Shown: positions 53,500 to 61,290 of the stretch, piece after piece
Position numbering within the stretch: the stretch's first letter is position 1
Layout: each line of letters starts with the position of its first letter
Assembly (NCBI GenBank): GCA_964642175.1
Contig: CAZXOK010000008.1
Coordinates: forward strand, 62,001 to 126,000
Direction of reading: 5' to 3'
DNA from: JANQGG01 sp964642175
GTDB taxonomy: Bacteria; Bacteroidota; Chlorobiia; Chlorobiales; Chloroherpetonaceae
DNA length: 64,000 bases
The notes under the pieces: model-generated
Seen by the model: the letters and a program-made list of their open reading frames with translations, nothing else
What the model was told of the DNA's origin: nothing
Databases searched by the model: none
Translations under genes and position numbers: made by a program

Positions 53500-55539
53500 T
53501 TAGCTTTCAGCCATTTTGTGGCTAAAGCGAAGAATGATGAACTCAGCGGGCCTGACAACGGCCATGCCGATTTCAACAATCATTCGACCTTCCAGGATAT
53601 CCAGTGCGGTCATGGTCTTACCCAACCCCACGGCCACGTAAAACGCATGTTCGGGTTTAGCGCCCTGCAATGCGCCCTGGCGCCATAATGTGGTCAGGTA
53701 GTTCTCGAGCATACCCTGGACTTTAACCCAGGTATTGGCGTCGTTGGCTTCGAAGACAAATGGCTCTGTAGCTTTCTTACTGGATTCTTCAACCATGTTA
53801 AAAAAGCGCCTGACACTTACATATCGCCATTCGTTATCGTTACCAGCCAGGGTTCTTGCGCCCCAAACCAGCGTTCCTTTTCCGGTAAATGTGCGAATAG
53901 CATTAATGGATTTGCCAGCCACGGCATCTACATTCAGATTTTCCTGTTCTTCAGCCGTGATTTGCTCTGAAGGCCCGATAATTGAGTTGATACTCTCATT
54001 GGCGGGTGCTTTCCAGACGCCTCTGGCATTATCTACCCTGGCATAAATTCCGGCCACGGAGGCACTTGGCGGCAGTTTGGAGAGTTTGCGTTTTACTGAA
54101 TTAACCATATTGCCCACAATGGTATGAGTCGAGTACAATGCATTCTGAGATAAGGATTTGAATGTTCTTGCTGCCTGGAGCATACTCTGGTAAAAGGCAT
54201 CCAATCCTTTAAAGATGGCATCCAGATCGGCCATGGCAGCCAGGGCTGAACTTCGTTTCTGCGCATTTGTACCTGTATCACCATAGTTTGTTGGCAATTT
54301 TGTTATATCAGCAATAGCATTTACACCGAGCCATGAATTGGCGTCGGCTTCGGGGAAATCCTCGTAATTTGTTGTGTAATCTTTTGGCGCGGTTAGTATC
54401 GCAGCTACATCATCATTAATCTCAAACGCTACCAAATCAGTGACATATTTCCGAAGCCCATTATTTGGATCCACAGCAAGTGAGTCCAGGGTTTTTACCA
54501 GATCGGTATTAACCAGACTGGTTGGCGTGCCTGACTTCTTCCATTCCGGAAACTTATCGACAATATCACGCACCAGTGCTACTGCAGCTGTAAATGCTGC
54601 AGGGCTGGCTGCAGGCGTTGCTTTTAAAAGCGCGTTACGCAAGCTGATATAGCGATCGTTTAAGGTTTTAAATGAAGACGTCGTTAAAGACGCATAATCA
54701 GCTTCAAGGGTAGCAACATCAGTTGCTGCCAGTTCTGCATTCGTGACCAACGCATTAAGCGAACTATCGGTAGTAAGATTAACCAGATTTATGGCCGAAT
54801 CACCGGAATCAACCACTGCTCCGCTATGATTCAACAATCCAAAATCAATGGTTTTCGAATATGAATTGATCAACCAAGGGGTATAAGCAGCGGCATATTT
54901 GAGATTACTGATACCAATTTTATCGCGCAAGGCATTGACAGACGATTGCCAATCCGAGCTGGTGTTTTCTTTCAGATCCAAAACAGACACCCGATCCTGA
55001 AGTTTAGCACACTGGGCTATAGCTGCTTGCTGAAGTGGATAAAACTGCGAGTCGGAGAGATTGACCGCATCGGGAAATAAAATAATGGTTGGTTCATCAT
55101 ATTTTTCAAGCGCTGTAACCCCTTTAGTGAGATCATCCGAACTGGAAATAACTCCATTAGTAAAGCTTGTGCCATCATAGGATTTCACAGAAACGATGTA
55201 ACAATCCCCACCACCATTATCAAAAAACATGCGCATGGCATCGTAGAGGTAAAACACCTTGGTTTGGTAAGTTACCTCACTAACGGCATAGTTGTTGGCT
55301 TCATCAAGCTTGATTTTAATATCACCCGGTTTCAGGGGATATGCGTAACCGTAGTATTCTTCAAACTCAACCAGTGATGAAATTCGTGTGGGTACCAGGT
55401 TAAGGCTTTCCCCGTTTTTTTCAGCCTTTTCGGTATAACCTATAAATGCAGGAATTGCCGTTTCAACCTGAGCTACGGAAGGTGGCAGTTTGGGAATTTC
55501 TTCCACATAAACGCCCGGAGTTTTGTAAGTGCTTGCCAT
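53500..55539 (-). CDS. CIS contractile sheath protein (Pvc2-like)
   Basis: 679 residues. The N-terminus YKTPGVYVEEIPKLPPSVAQ and TAIPAFIGYT is the hallmark of phage-tail-sheath proteins; the C-terminal domain has FVFEANDANTWVKVQGMLEN and VEIGMAVVRPAEFIILRF. The middle (about 200-480) is a long low-homology insertion, making this sheath longer than Pvc2 (about 350) and Afp sheaths; large insertions are usual in FCB-group CIS sheaths and form the outer surface. Only one sheath gene is present, whereas Pvc/Afp loci carry three. Confidence 0.95.
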   Translation of the reverse strand: MASTYKTPGVYVEEIPKLPPSVAQVETAIPAFIGYTEKAEKNGESLNLVPTRISSLVEFEEYYGYAYPLKPGDIKIKLDEANNYAVSEVTYQTKVFYLYDAMRMFFDNGGGDCYIVSVKSYDGTSFTNGVISSSDDLTKGVTALEKYDEPTIILFPDAVNLSDSQFYPLQQAAIAQCAKLQDRVSVLDLKENTSSDWQSSVNALRDKIGISNLKYAAAYTPWLINSYSKTIDFGLLNHSGAVVDSGDSAINLVNLTTDSSLNALVTNAELAATDVATLEADYASLTTSSFKTLNDRYISLRNALLKATPAASPAAFTAAVALVRDIVDKFPEWKKSGTPTSLVNTDLVKTLDSLAVDPNNGLRKYVTDLVAFEINDDVAAILTAPKDYTTNYEDFPEADANSWLGVNAIADITKLPTNYGDTGTNAQKRSSALAAMADLDAIFKGLDAFYQSMLQAARTFKSLSQNALYSTHTIVGNMVNSVKRKLSKLPPSASVAGIYARVDNARGVWKAPANESINSIIGPSEQITAEEQENLNVDAVAGKSINAIRTFTGKGTLVWGARTLAGNDNEWRYVSVRRFFNMVEESSKKATEPFVFEANDANTWVKVQGMLENYLTTLWRQGALQGAKPEHAFYVAVGLGKTMTALDILEGRMIVEIGMAVVRPAEFIILRFSHKMAES

Positions 55540-55577
55540 GATCGGTATAAGGGTTTAGGATTTAAGAAAAACACTTT

Positions 55578-56789
55578 TCAATAATTCAAATGGATATGCA
55601 CATAATAGTCGCTGTTTTGTTTGGTTAATATCCCGCTTCTGAACGGTTCAGGTTTAGAAGCTTTCGGTAAATCGGTATTAGAGGTATCGGCCAGTTCGAG
55701 TTGAAAATTGTTTTGATTTTCCTGCTCGGTGAGTAACAGGGGCTCATTAGACACAAAATAGTCTTTTCTGGACGGGGCATTGACCGGGTCGGATGAATAG
55801 GCCGTAAATGGATGCACGGCCGGATTAGACCCGCTAACCTTGATATTTTCAACGTTTAACTTTGGTGTATGATATGTCCAATAGGCTCTGCGATTGGCAA
55901 ACCGTATGGTGGTGCTGAGTTCTTGAACCTTGCCATTGATATCCAACAATCCATAGTCTGAGCCATTTGGTTCAGAGAAGAATATTTCCAGTACGCCTAA
56001 CTTGGTTGTATTGATCATAGTGGTACTTGCATACACCATAAAGCTTTCACCACTGATTTCAACGCGGTATTTTCCTTCACCAAGCCCGGATAGACTAACC
56101 TGAACCTCATCACTTGATTCTCCAGAACCTAGATCTATGACGTGTTCATCAAGAACAAGCTGATCAAAATCACTGCTGAGTGTATTGTACCCATATACTT
56201 TAATGGTAAAAATCTGCCGGGCCGAGCTAAGTTTGAACAGTGCTGAGCCGAAGATCACCCGGATCAAATCCTGGGTGGTTGAGTACCTGAAAGCACCTTT
56301 TTGTACCCAGAATGTAGGGTCTGTTGGCGCATTACCCGTGGATTCTTTCTTGCATTCATAGGCTTCATCACTTGGGCCTGTAACCATATCACCTGGCAGA
56401 TACGTTTTTGCTCCTTCGTATGAAGCTAACGGGCTGCTGAGATAAGCCTTATTCTGGTAGAGATTTTCTGCACGATTTGAAAAATAAAATCGATGGGTAC
56501 GGAACCGGGACAACTCAAACGAACTGATGGTCATAAAATCCGATGTAAGCAAATCCAAATAAAAGACCAGTTTTTGATCCAGGGGTAACGGTTTAAACGG
56601 AGTTTGGTCGTCATTAACTTTTACTATAACCAGTAACTGATGGCCCTCCATTTTCCATAGCAAGCTGCTATTTGCTAATAACGCCCTGGTGCTCTCTGAG
56701 GGCACTAAACGAATATCCGGGCATTTGCCACTGGCATAGTACTCGTGCTCGAGCTCAACAGACATTAATATTTTGTAGGCCGACTTCAT
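55578..56789 (-). CDS. CIS-linked hypothetical protein with a carbohydrate-binding-like module
   Basis: 403 residues, no signal peptide or membrane helix. The segment about 123-166 (SYEGAKTYLPGDMVTGPSDE, then AYECKKESTGNAPTDPTFWV) has the W/Y-x-G-x-Y-x-x-G-D-x-V and Y-x-C...DPxxW spacing of CBM5/12-like chitin-binding modules. The flanks are beta-rich and unlike any family I recognise. Its place between the cap and sheath genes is conserved-looking for FCB-type loci but its role is unknown. It may bind surface glycans or sit on the particle; a baseplate part is not excluded. Confidence 0.75.
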   Translation of the reverse strand: MKSAYKILMSVELEHEYYASGKCPDIRLVPSESTRALLANSSLLWKMEGHQLLVIVKVNDDQTPFKPLPLDQKLVFYLDLLTSDFMTISSFELSRFRTHRFYFSNRAENLYQNKAYLSSPLASYEGAKTYLPGDMVTGPSDEAYECKKESTGNAPTDPTFWVQKGAFRYSTTQDLIRVIFGSALFKLSSARQIFTIKVYGYNTLSSDFDQLVLDEHVIDLGSGESSDEVQVSLSGLGEGKYRVEISGESFMVYASTTMINTTKLGVLEIFFSEPNGSDYGLLDINGKVQELSTTIRFANRRAYWTYHTPKLNVENIKVSGSNPAVHPFTAYSSDPVNAPSRKDYFVSNEPLLLTEQENQNNFQLELADTSNTDLPKASKPEPFRSGILTKQNSDYYVHIHLNY

Positions 56790-56809
56790 AGTCTTCTACA
56801 AGGTTGGGG

Positions 56810-57382
56810 TTAGTCGTTAATTTCAATCGTCTTAATTACGCCACTTTCACTAACTACAGCTTTTTCATCAATGGTGATTTGTCTGACTTTATAAAGCACC
56901 GAAGGCAGATACTTTCCTCCCAGAGAACTCCATAAATGATTGACCTGCTCAAAATTCATGGTATACATATCTACCATGAGTTTTTTGATCCTGGGATCCA
57001 GATTTGGATGGCTTAAGGAGGTAAAAGAATTCTGATGTTGGAAAAATTGAATAATATGGCCCAGCCATATCAGGGAATCATCGTATTTGTCTTTGTAAAT
57101 TGAAAACAGAACATAGAGATTTACAAATAACGGTGGGTTTTTGTAATAGGTTTTTAGCTCGTCTTTGGTAAAATTCTCATGCTGCTTGCTTACCCGGTCT
57201 TCTTCAATATTGACCAACGATAAAATGGCCTTCTCTTTTAATGAATTGTTACCAGAACCGGAGTCATCAAATGCCTGAGATACGTTACCTAATTTCAGAC
57301 GTGAATCGGTAAGCGGGGTTAATTTTTGGTTGAGGTATTTGTTGACTTCAACCGATAAAAAATTAAGGGTTTCATAGATCAT
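56810..57382 (-). CDS. CIS cap protein, DUF4255 / Pvc16-like
   Basis: 190 residues of the Pvc16_N (DUF4255) family: MIYETLNFLSVEVNKYLNQK, ILSLVNIEEDRVS, PPLFVNLYVLFS and FEQVNHLWSSLGGKYLPSVLYK. Pvc16/Afp16-like proteins close the distal end of tube and sheath and fix the particle length with the tape measure. It is the first gene of the operon, 20 bp ahead of the 403-residue gene. Pvc/Afp loci place it last, so the order differs here. Confidence 0.93.
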   Translation of the reverse strand: MIYETLNFLSVEVNKYLNQKLTPLTDSRLKLGNVSQAFDDSGSGNNSLKEKAILSLVNIEEDRVSKQHENFTKDELKTYYKNPPLFVNLYVLFSIYKDKYDDSLIWLGHIIQFFQHQNSFTSLSHPNLDPRIKKLMVDMYTMNFEQVNHLWSSLGGKYLPSVLYKVRQITIDEKAVVSESGVIKTIEIND

Positions 57383-57444
57383 CGGGCTGAAACTTAAGTT
57401 CGGGTGAAAAACTTATATTTTTAAATGACCTATCGGGCTTAGGA

Positions 57445-57478
57445 TCAATATAGAATGGGTTGTTTCTAATTTCCAAAA
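57445..57478 (-). promoter_or_regulatory. Candidate promoter of the CIS operon
   Basis: On the minus strand TTTTGG (57478-57473) and TATATTGA (57452-57445) are separated by 20 bp, near the Bacteroidota TTTG / TAnnTTTG pattern, with about 60 bp to the first start codon. The spacing equals that of the better plus-strand promoter nearby. Confidence 0.4.
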
Positions 57479-57584
57479 CTTTTTAAAGGATTTCAATGAG
57501 GGTGATAAATTTACCCCTGAGCAGATTTATCTGTTATTTTCTGCATAAAGATCTAAAATAAACATCTCCTAACGTGCATATGTG

Positions 57585-57615
57585 TTGCGGTTAAGCCAAG
57601 ATGTTACTATCTTTG
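57585..57615 (+). promoter_or_regulatory. Promoter of the alpha/beta hydrolase gene
   Basis: TTG (57585-57587), 20 bp, then TATCTTTG (57608-57615), a perfect TAnnTTTG -7 element of the Bacteroidota vegetative sigma factor. The ATG follows 36 bp later. Confidence 0.65.
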
Positions 57616-57651
57616 CGAGATTAAAAAACTTCAAGGCACGTTTTTTTACTC

Positions 57652-58470
57652 ATGCTTCATTACACCATTTATAAACACAGTCCCGAGGCTGAATGGGTTA
57701 CTTTTATCCATGGGGCAGGTGGCAGCAGTTCAATCTGGTTTCGTCAGGTTCGCGATTTCAGTAAGCATTTTAATGTTCTCCTGATTGATCTTCGCGGTCA
57801 CGGCAAGTCGAAAAACAAGATATACCAAAAACTGAAGCGCTATACATTTGATGTTATTTCTGATGAAGTTATCGAGGTGATCAACCATTTAAAAATTGCT
57901 CAAACACATTTCATTGGTATCAGCCTGGGTACGATCATTATAAGGGATATATCAGAACGCTACCCTGAAAAAGTCAGAAGTCTGATTATGGGTGGAGCTG
58001 TCATGAAAATGAATGTCCGCGGACAGGTTTTGATGTATACGGGTGCATTGCTTAAATCTGTCATTCCTTATTTACTGCTCTATAAGCTCTTTGCGTTTAT
58101 CATCATGCCAAAAGACTCACACAAAGAGAGCCGAAATTTATTTATTGCCGAAGCTAAAAAATTGTGCCAAAAAGAGTTCAAGCGGTGGTTTACGCTGATC
58201 TCAGAAGTCAACCCGCTTCTGAAACTCTTCAGAATAACCGATCATGGTATTCCTACTTTATACATTATGGGCAGTGAAGACCATATGTTTTTACCCTCAA
58301 TTACGCAACTGGTCAAAACCCATAAAGCCTCAGAACTTTTTGTTGTACGCAATTGCGGTCATGTAGTCAATATTGAACAACCCAACATTTTCAATAAGGA
58401 AGTGATCAACTACCTGAAACGGATAGAAGAAAGCAAACAAGCTGAAGTGGCAAATGTCTCTTTCAGTTAA
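57652..58470 (+). CDS. Alpha/beta hydrolase
   Basis: 272 residues. Oxyanion-hole motif FIHGAGGSSSIWF (18-30), DLRGHGKS (46-53), nucleophile elbow GISLG with Ser91, the acid in GSEDHMF (about 208) and catalytic His in NCGHVVNIEQP (near the C-terminus). The cap region (about 115-190) is hydrophobic and helical (VIPYLLLYKLFAFIIM). It is a general esterase/lipase-type hydrolase; the substrate is unknown. It diverges from the CIS operon by 269 bp and has a clear promoter at 57585-57615. Confidence 0.92.
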   Translation: MLHYTIYKHSPEAEWVTFIHGAGGSSSIWFRQVRDFSKHFNVLLIDLRGHGKSKNKIYQKLKRYTFDVISDEVIEVINHLKIAQTHFIGISLGTIIIRDISERYPEKVRSLIMGGAVMKMNVRGQVLMYTGALLKSVIPYLLLYKLFAFIIMPKDSHKESRNLFIAEAKKLCQKEFKRWFTLISEVNPLLKLFRITDHGIPTLYIMGSEDHMFLPSITQLVKTHKASELFVVRNCGHVVNIEQPNIFNKEVINYLKRIEESKQAEVANVSFS

Positions 58471-58528
58471 GATCAACTGACTTTATATAATTACATCTGC
58501 ACCCATATACTTTAAGAACAATATAACT

Positions 58529-58684
58529 TCAGTCAATCCGGGCTATGGTTATTGATACCAGCCAATTCTTAAAGTCATAAATTTGAATTTTGCCCGCTTG
58601 AAAATCCTCAATTAACCTTTCAGGAAAATCTCTTAAGGTTTTGATTTTATCTAACCCATAAATCCTTGCAAGAATATGAAACAT
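58529..58684 (-). CDS. Possible small 51-residue protein
   Basis: A minus-strand frame from ATG 58684 to TGA 58529 reads MFHILARIYGLDKIKTLRDF and continues with a charged, amphipathic sequence ending SITIARID. The amino-acid makeup looks protein-like. It overlaps the start of the plus-strand GyrI-like gene by 9 bp. It could be a small protein, a C-terminal gene remnant, or chance; I recognise no family. Confidence 0.3.
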   Translation of the reverse strand: MFHILARIYGLDKIKTLRDFPERLIEDFQAGKIQIYDFKNWLVSITIARID

Positions 58685-59305
58685 GAGTGGCGGAAGGCTG
58701 AAAAAAGTATTTACCTCCCTAAACCAAAACCAGAGCTCATCTCTGTACCTGTTTTTTGTTTTTTTACAATCAGTGGCAAAGGCAACCCCAATGATGCCGC
58801 TTTTTCAAATTACATCGAAACACTTTATGCGCTTTCTTATGCTGTTAGAATGAGTCCAAAAAAAGGGCTGGCGCCGGAAGGATATTTCGAATACACTGTT
58901 TACCCATTGGAAGGTGTCTGGGATTTATCGGAAGAAGCTAAAGAAACTTACAGCGGTACGCTGAATAAAGATGATCTTGTCTTTACACTGATGATCCGTC
59001 AACCTGACTTTGTGGATGAGGCTTACGCAATGAAAATTCTGGATCATACCCGGAAAACCAAGCCAAACGAGCTATTGGATCAGATCAAATTTGAACATAT
59101 CGCAGAGGGCCAGTGCATTCAAATGATGCATGTTGGCCCATACGATAACGAAACTGCCAGTTTTGATCGTATGGAAGTGTTTGCTCAAGAGCAACAGCTC
59201 GTGCGTGCCTCCAAAAAGCACCGGGAAATCTATATCTCTGATCCGCGAAAAGTGGCCCCGGATAAATTAAAAACCGTGCTTAGGTTTAAGGTCACTGTGG
59301 CTTAA
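58676..59305 (+). CDS. GyrI-like domain protein
   Basis: 209 residues fitting the GyrI-like small-molecule-binding family: SVPVFCFFTISGKGNPNDAA, FSNYIETLYALSYAVRMSPK, EYTVYPLEGVWDL, FTLMIRQPDFV, and IAEGQCIQMMHVGPYDNET followed by REIYISDPRKVAPDKLKTVL. This class often occurs without a DNA-binding domain. It may bind cationic compounds or act as a hydrolase of such compounds. It is probably monocistronic. Confidence 0.85.
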   Translation: MKHEWRKAEKSIYLPKPKPELISVPVFCFFTISGKGNPNDAAFSNYIETLYALSYAVRMSPKKGLAPEGYFEYTVYPLEGVWDLSEEAKETYSGTLNKDDLVFTLMIRQPDFVDEAYAMKILDHTRKTKPNELLDQIKFEHIAEGQCIQMMHVGPYDNETASFDRMEVFAQEQQLVRASKKHREIYISDPRKVAPDKLKTVLRFKVTVA

Positions 59306-59362
59306 GGGTTTATTTTAGCTTTTTCAGGCTTGTATTTTGTTGAAATACAACTGAATCTAAGC

Positions 59363-60505
59363 CTAGGATATCCCAATCCATTTTTGTTCTGAACTGGATT
59401 GATGAACCCCGTCCATCACGTTCTGGCAAGCCAGGCCATCGGCAAATGTTGCCAGCTTTGGCACAGCCGGTGTCTGAGTTTTTATGTGCTGAACCAATTC
59501 ATGGGCCAGGTACAAAAAGCCATGACCAAATAAACCCTGAGATGCCAGGGGCCCATTCTGGATCTTCTCCCAAATAGCAGCTTGAGTTGCGCTTAAGGAC
59601 AAGCTGATCTCTTCAAAAGCACTTTCTGAACTTGTAGTACTTCTACCGCCAGCGGCTTTTTGCCGGTCTGCATGCCACAATCTTCCGTCGCCACTGATGC
59701 GTAAAGCACCCTCACTGCCATATACTTCCAGTGAAAATGAAGTGTAAGGGGCAACCGTTGATCCGCTTAAAATGGCAAGCTTTTGCGGGGCTTTCGATTC
59801 ACCGTTGAATCGCATACTTACTTCAAACTCATCATCCACGCTAACCGTCTTAAGCTCGCCTTCCAGGGTAGGTCGATCCTGGATCTGGGTACTCAAATTA
59901 GCCGATACCGAGCCGCACTGCCCGATCAGGTAATGAAACAGGTCTATAAAATGTGATCCGATGGCACCCAGTGCGCCTCCGCCATAACTTTTTTGGCTCC
60001 ACCAATCGAACCGGCGTTCAGGACTGGATCGGCTGGCAAACATTCCCGTGGCTTTTGCGCCATAGACACGACCAAGTTTTCCTGCTTCAATCCAACGTTT
60101 CATTTCACCCACGGCCGGATGAAACCGCAGTTGATGATCCAGGCCCGAGATCAGGTCTTTATGATGAAGGCTTGCTTGCAGCATATCCTCACCTTGCCGG
60201 GCATCCATAGCAAAAGGTTTTTCACACAGAACATGCTCACCCGATTCCAGGGCCTTTATGGCCATGTCGGCATGATAAACCGGAGGTGTTGTAATCACGA
60301 TTAAATCCACATCGCAACTCAAAATATCCTGCCAATCCGTGAATTGGTAAGGAATATTAAATTCCGTGGCAAAACGCTCCCGCCGGCGATCGGTAGGGCT
60401 GGCTACTGCAAAAAGTTCAGCATCTTCAAGACTTTGAAAAGCCGGTGCCTGTGTGGCCCGTGCAAATCCACTTCCGATAAATCCAATTTTAACTTTGTTT
60501 GGCAT
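59363..60505 (-). CDS. Gfo/Idh/MocA-family oxidoreductase
   Basis: 380 residues. The Rossmann domain starts IGFIGSGFARATQAPAF (GxGxxA-like), has LIVITTPP and the hallmark EHVLCEKPFAMDARQ with catalytic Lys near 95, followed by a C-terminal alpha/beta domain with GGALGAIGSHFIDLFHYLIG (catalytic His). These enzymes oxidise or reduce sugars and cyclitols with NAD(P). The substrate is unknown. The 5' region (60506-60781) holds no intact gene. Confidence 0.92.
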   Translation of the reverse strand: MPNKVKIGFIGSGFARATQAPAFQSLEDAELFAVASPTDRRRERFATEFNIPYQFTDWQDILSCDVDLIVITTPPVYHADMAIKALESGEHVLCEKPFAMDARQGEDMLQASLHHKDLISGLDHQLRFHPAVGEMKRWIEAGKLGRVYGAKATGMFASRSSPERRFDWWSQKSYGGGALGAIGSHFIDLFHYLIGQCGSVSANLSTQIQDRPTLEGELKTVSVDDEFEVSMRFNGESKAPQKLAILSGSTVAPYTSFSLEVYGSEGALRISGDGRLWHADRQKAAGGRSTTSSESAFEEISLSLSATQAAIWEKIQNGPLASQGLFGHGFLYLAHELVQHIKTQTPAVPKLATFADGLACQNVMDGVHQSSSEQKWIGIS

Positions 60506-60781
60506 GCTTATAATTATTGAATAGCTTCAATTTTATCTTTATAAATATCGATCAATTTATACGATTGATTTAATGCTATGACTTCTTCACATGATACACA
60601 TCCACAGAAAGATATTGCTTTTGAATTTGTATCATGGATAAGTGCACTATTTAAATTGAATTTTTAATAAACCAAGATTTGTAGTATTTATTACCATAAT
60701 GTTCTTTTTAAAATTGAAAAGGCCATTTCATCCAACCCACAACTAATATCTTTAATTAATCCCTAATAAAATGAGGAAAAC

Positions 60782-61212
60782 ATGAATAAGAAAAAATTCA
60801 ACTCAAGCTGTTTCCAATTATTCCTATTTTTGATGCTTCTGTTTTCAACTTTCACTACCCCCAATGCGAATGCTCAGGTCAAAGAGCTCAGTCAGGAAAC
60901 AAAAAAAAATGGATAAAAAACTGCGCTTTACGACACGACTATATGAATAAATTGATTTTTACAGCAACGCACACAAACAACACCTATTCTTGGGTTGCCA
61001 ATGATCGTAAGGCTTATGTATCAATATTTGAAGGTTTTGTTCTTGATGACGAACCAAAGATGAAAACTCGTAGGAATAAGATACTGAAAATGATTGCTAA
61101 CTCACCCGGAGGGAACTCTGTAATTATATCATCAAAGCTCTCACATGAAGTGGATAAATTAATGGGAGAAATTAGTAATAAAGCAAAATCATTTGGTATA
61201 AAATGCAAATAG
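60782..61212 (+). pseudogene. Exported hypothetical gene split by a one-base shift in an A9 run
   Basis: The frame from ATG 60782 encodes a signal peptide (MNKKKFNSSCFQLFLFLMLL then FSTFTTPNANAQ) and stops at 60914-60916 just after nine As (60901-60909). If the run had ten As, translation would pass through KKKWIKNCALRHDY without a stop and join the 89-residue frame starting ATG 60943 (NKLIFTATHTNNTYSWVAND...), giving one secreted protein of about 143 residues. A good Shine-Dalgarno (GAGGAA, about 60773-60778) precedes 60782. This may be a real frameshift, a sequencing error in a homopolymer, or phase variation. Product family unknown. Confidence 0.75.
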
Positions 61213-61233
61213 CTCAAATATCAAAGTAAAATA

Positions 61234-61265
61234 AAAAACCACTGAGCCTTCACCCAGTGGTTTTT
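61234..61265. terminator. Bidirectional rho-independent terminator
   Basis: Stem AAAAACCACTG / CAGTGGTTTTT (61234-61244 with 61255-61265) with a 10-nt loop, flanked by an A-tract on one side and a T-tract on the other. It can end both the plus-strand frameshifted gene and minus-strand hemN. Confidence 0.8.
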
Positions 61266-61290
61266 CAATATAAGCAATATCAACTCAAGC

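Noticed and set aside
28390..57382. Prophage or R-type tailocin
   Set aside because: No integrase, capsid, terminase, holin or endolysin gene was found; the DUF4255, DUF5908, DUF4157 and AAA+ ATPase set points to an eCIS/T6SS-iv-type system.
28390..57382. Classical type VI secretion system
   Set aside because: TssJ, TssL, TssM, TssK and ClpV are missing, and the tube and J-like proteins are of the Pvc/Afp type.
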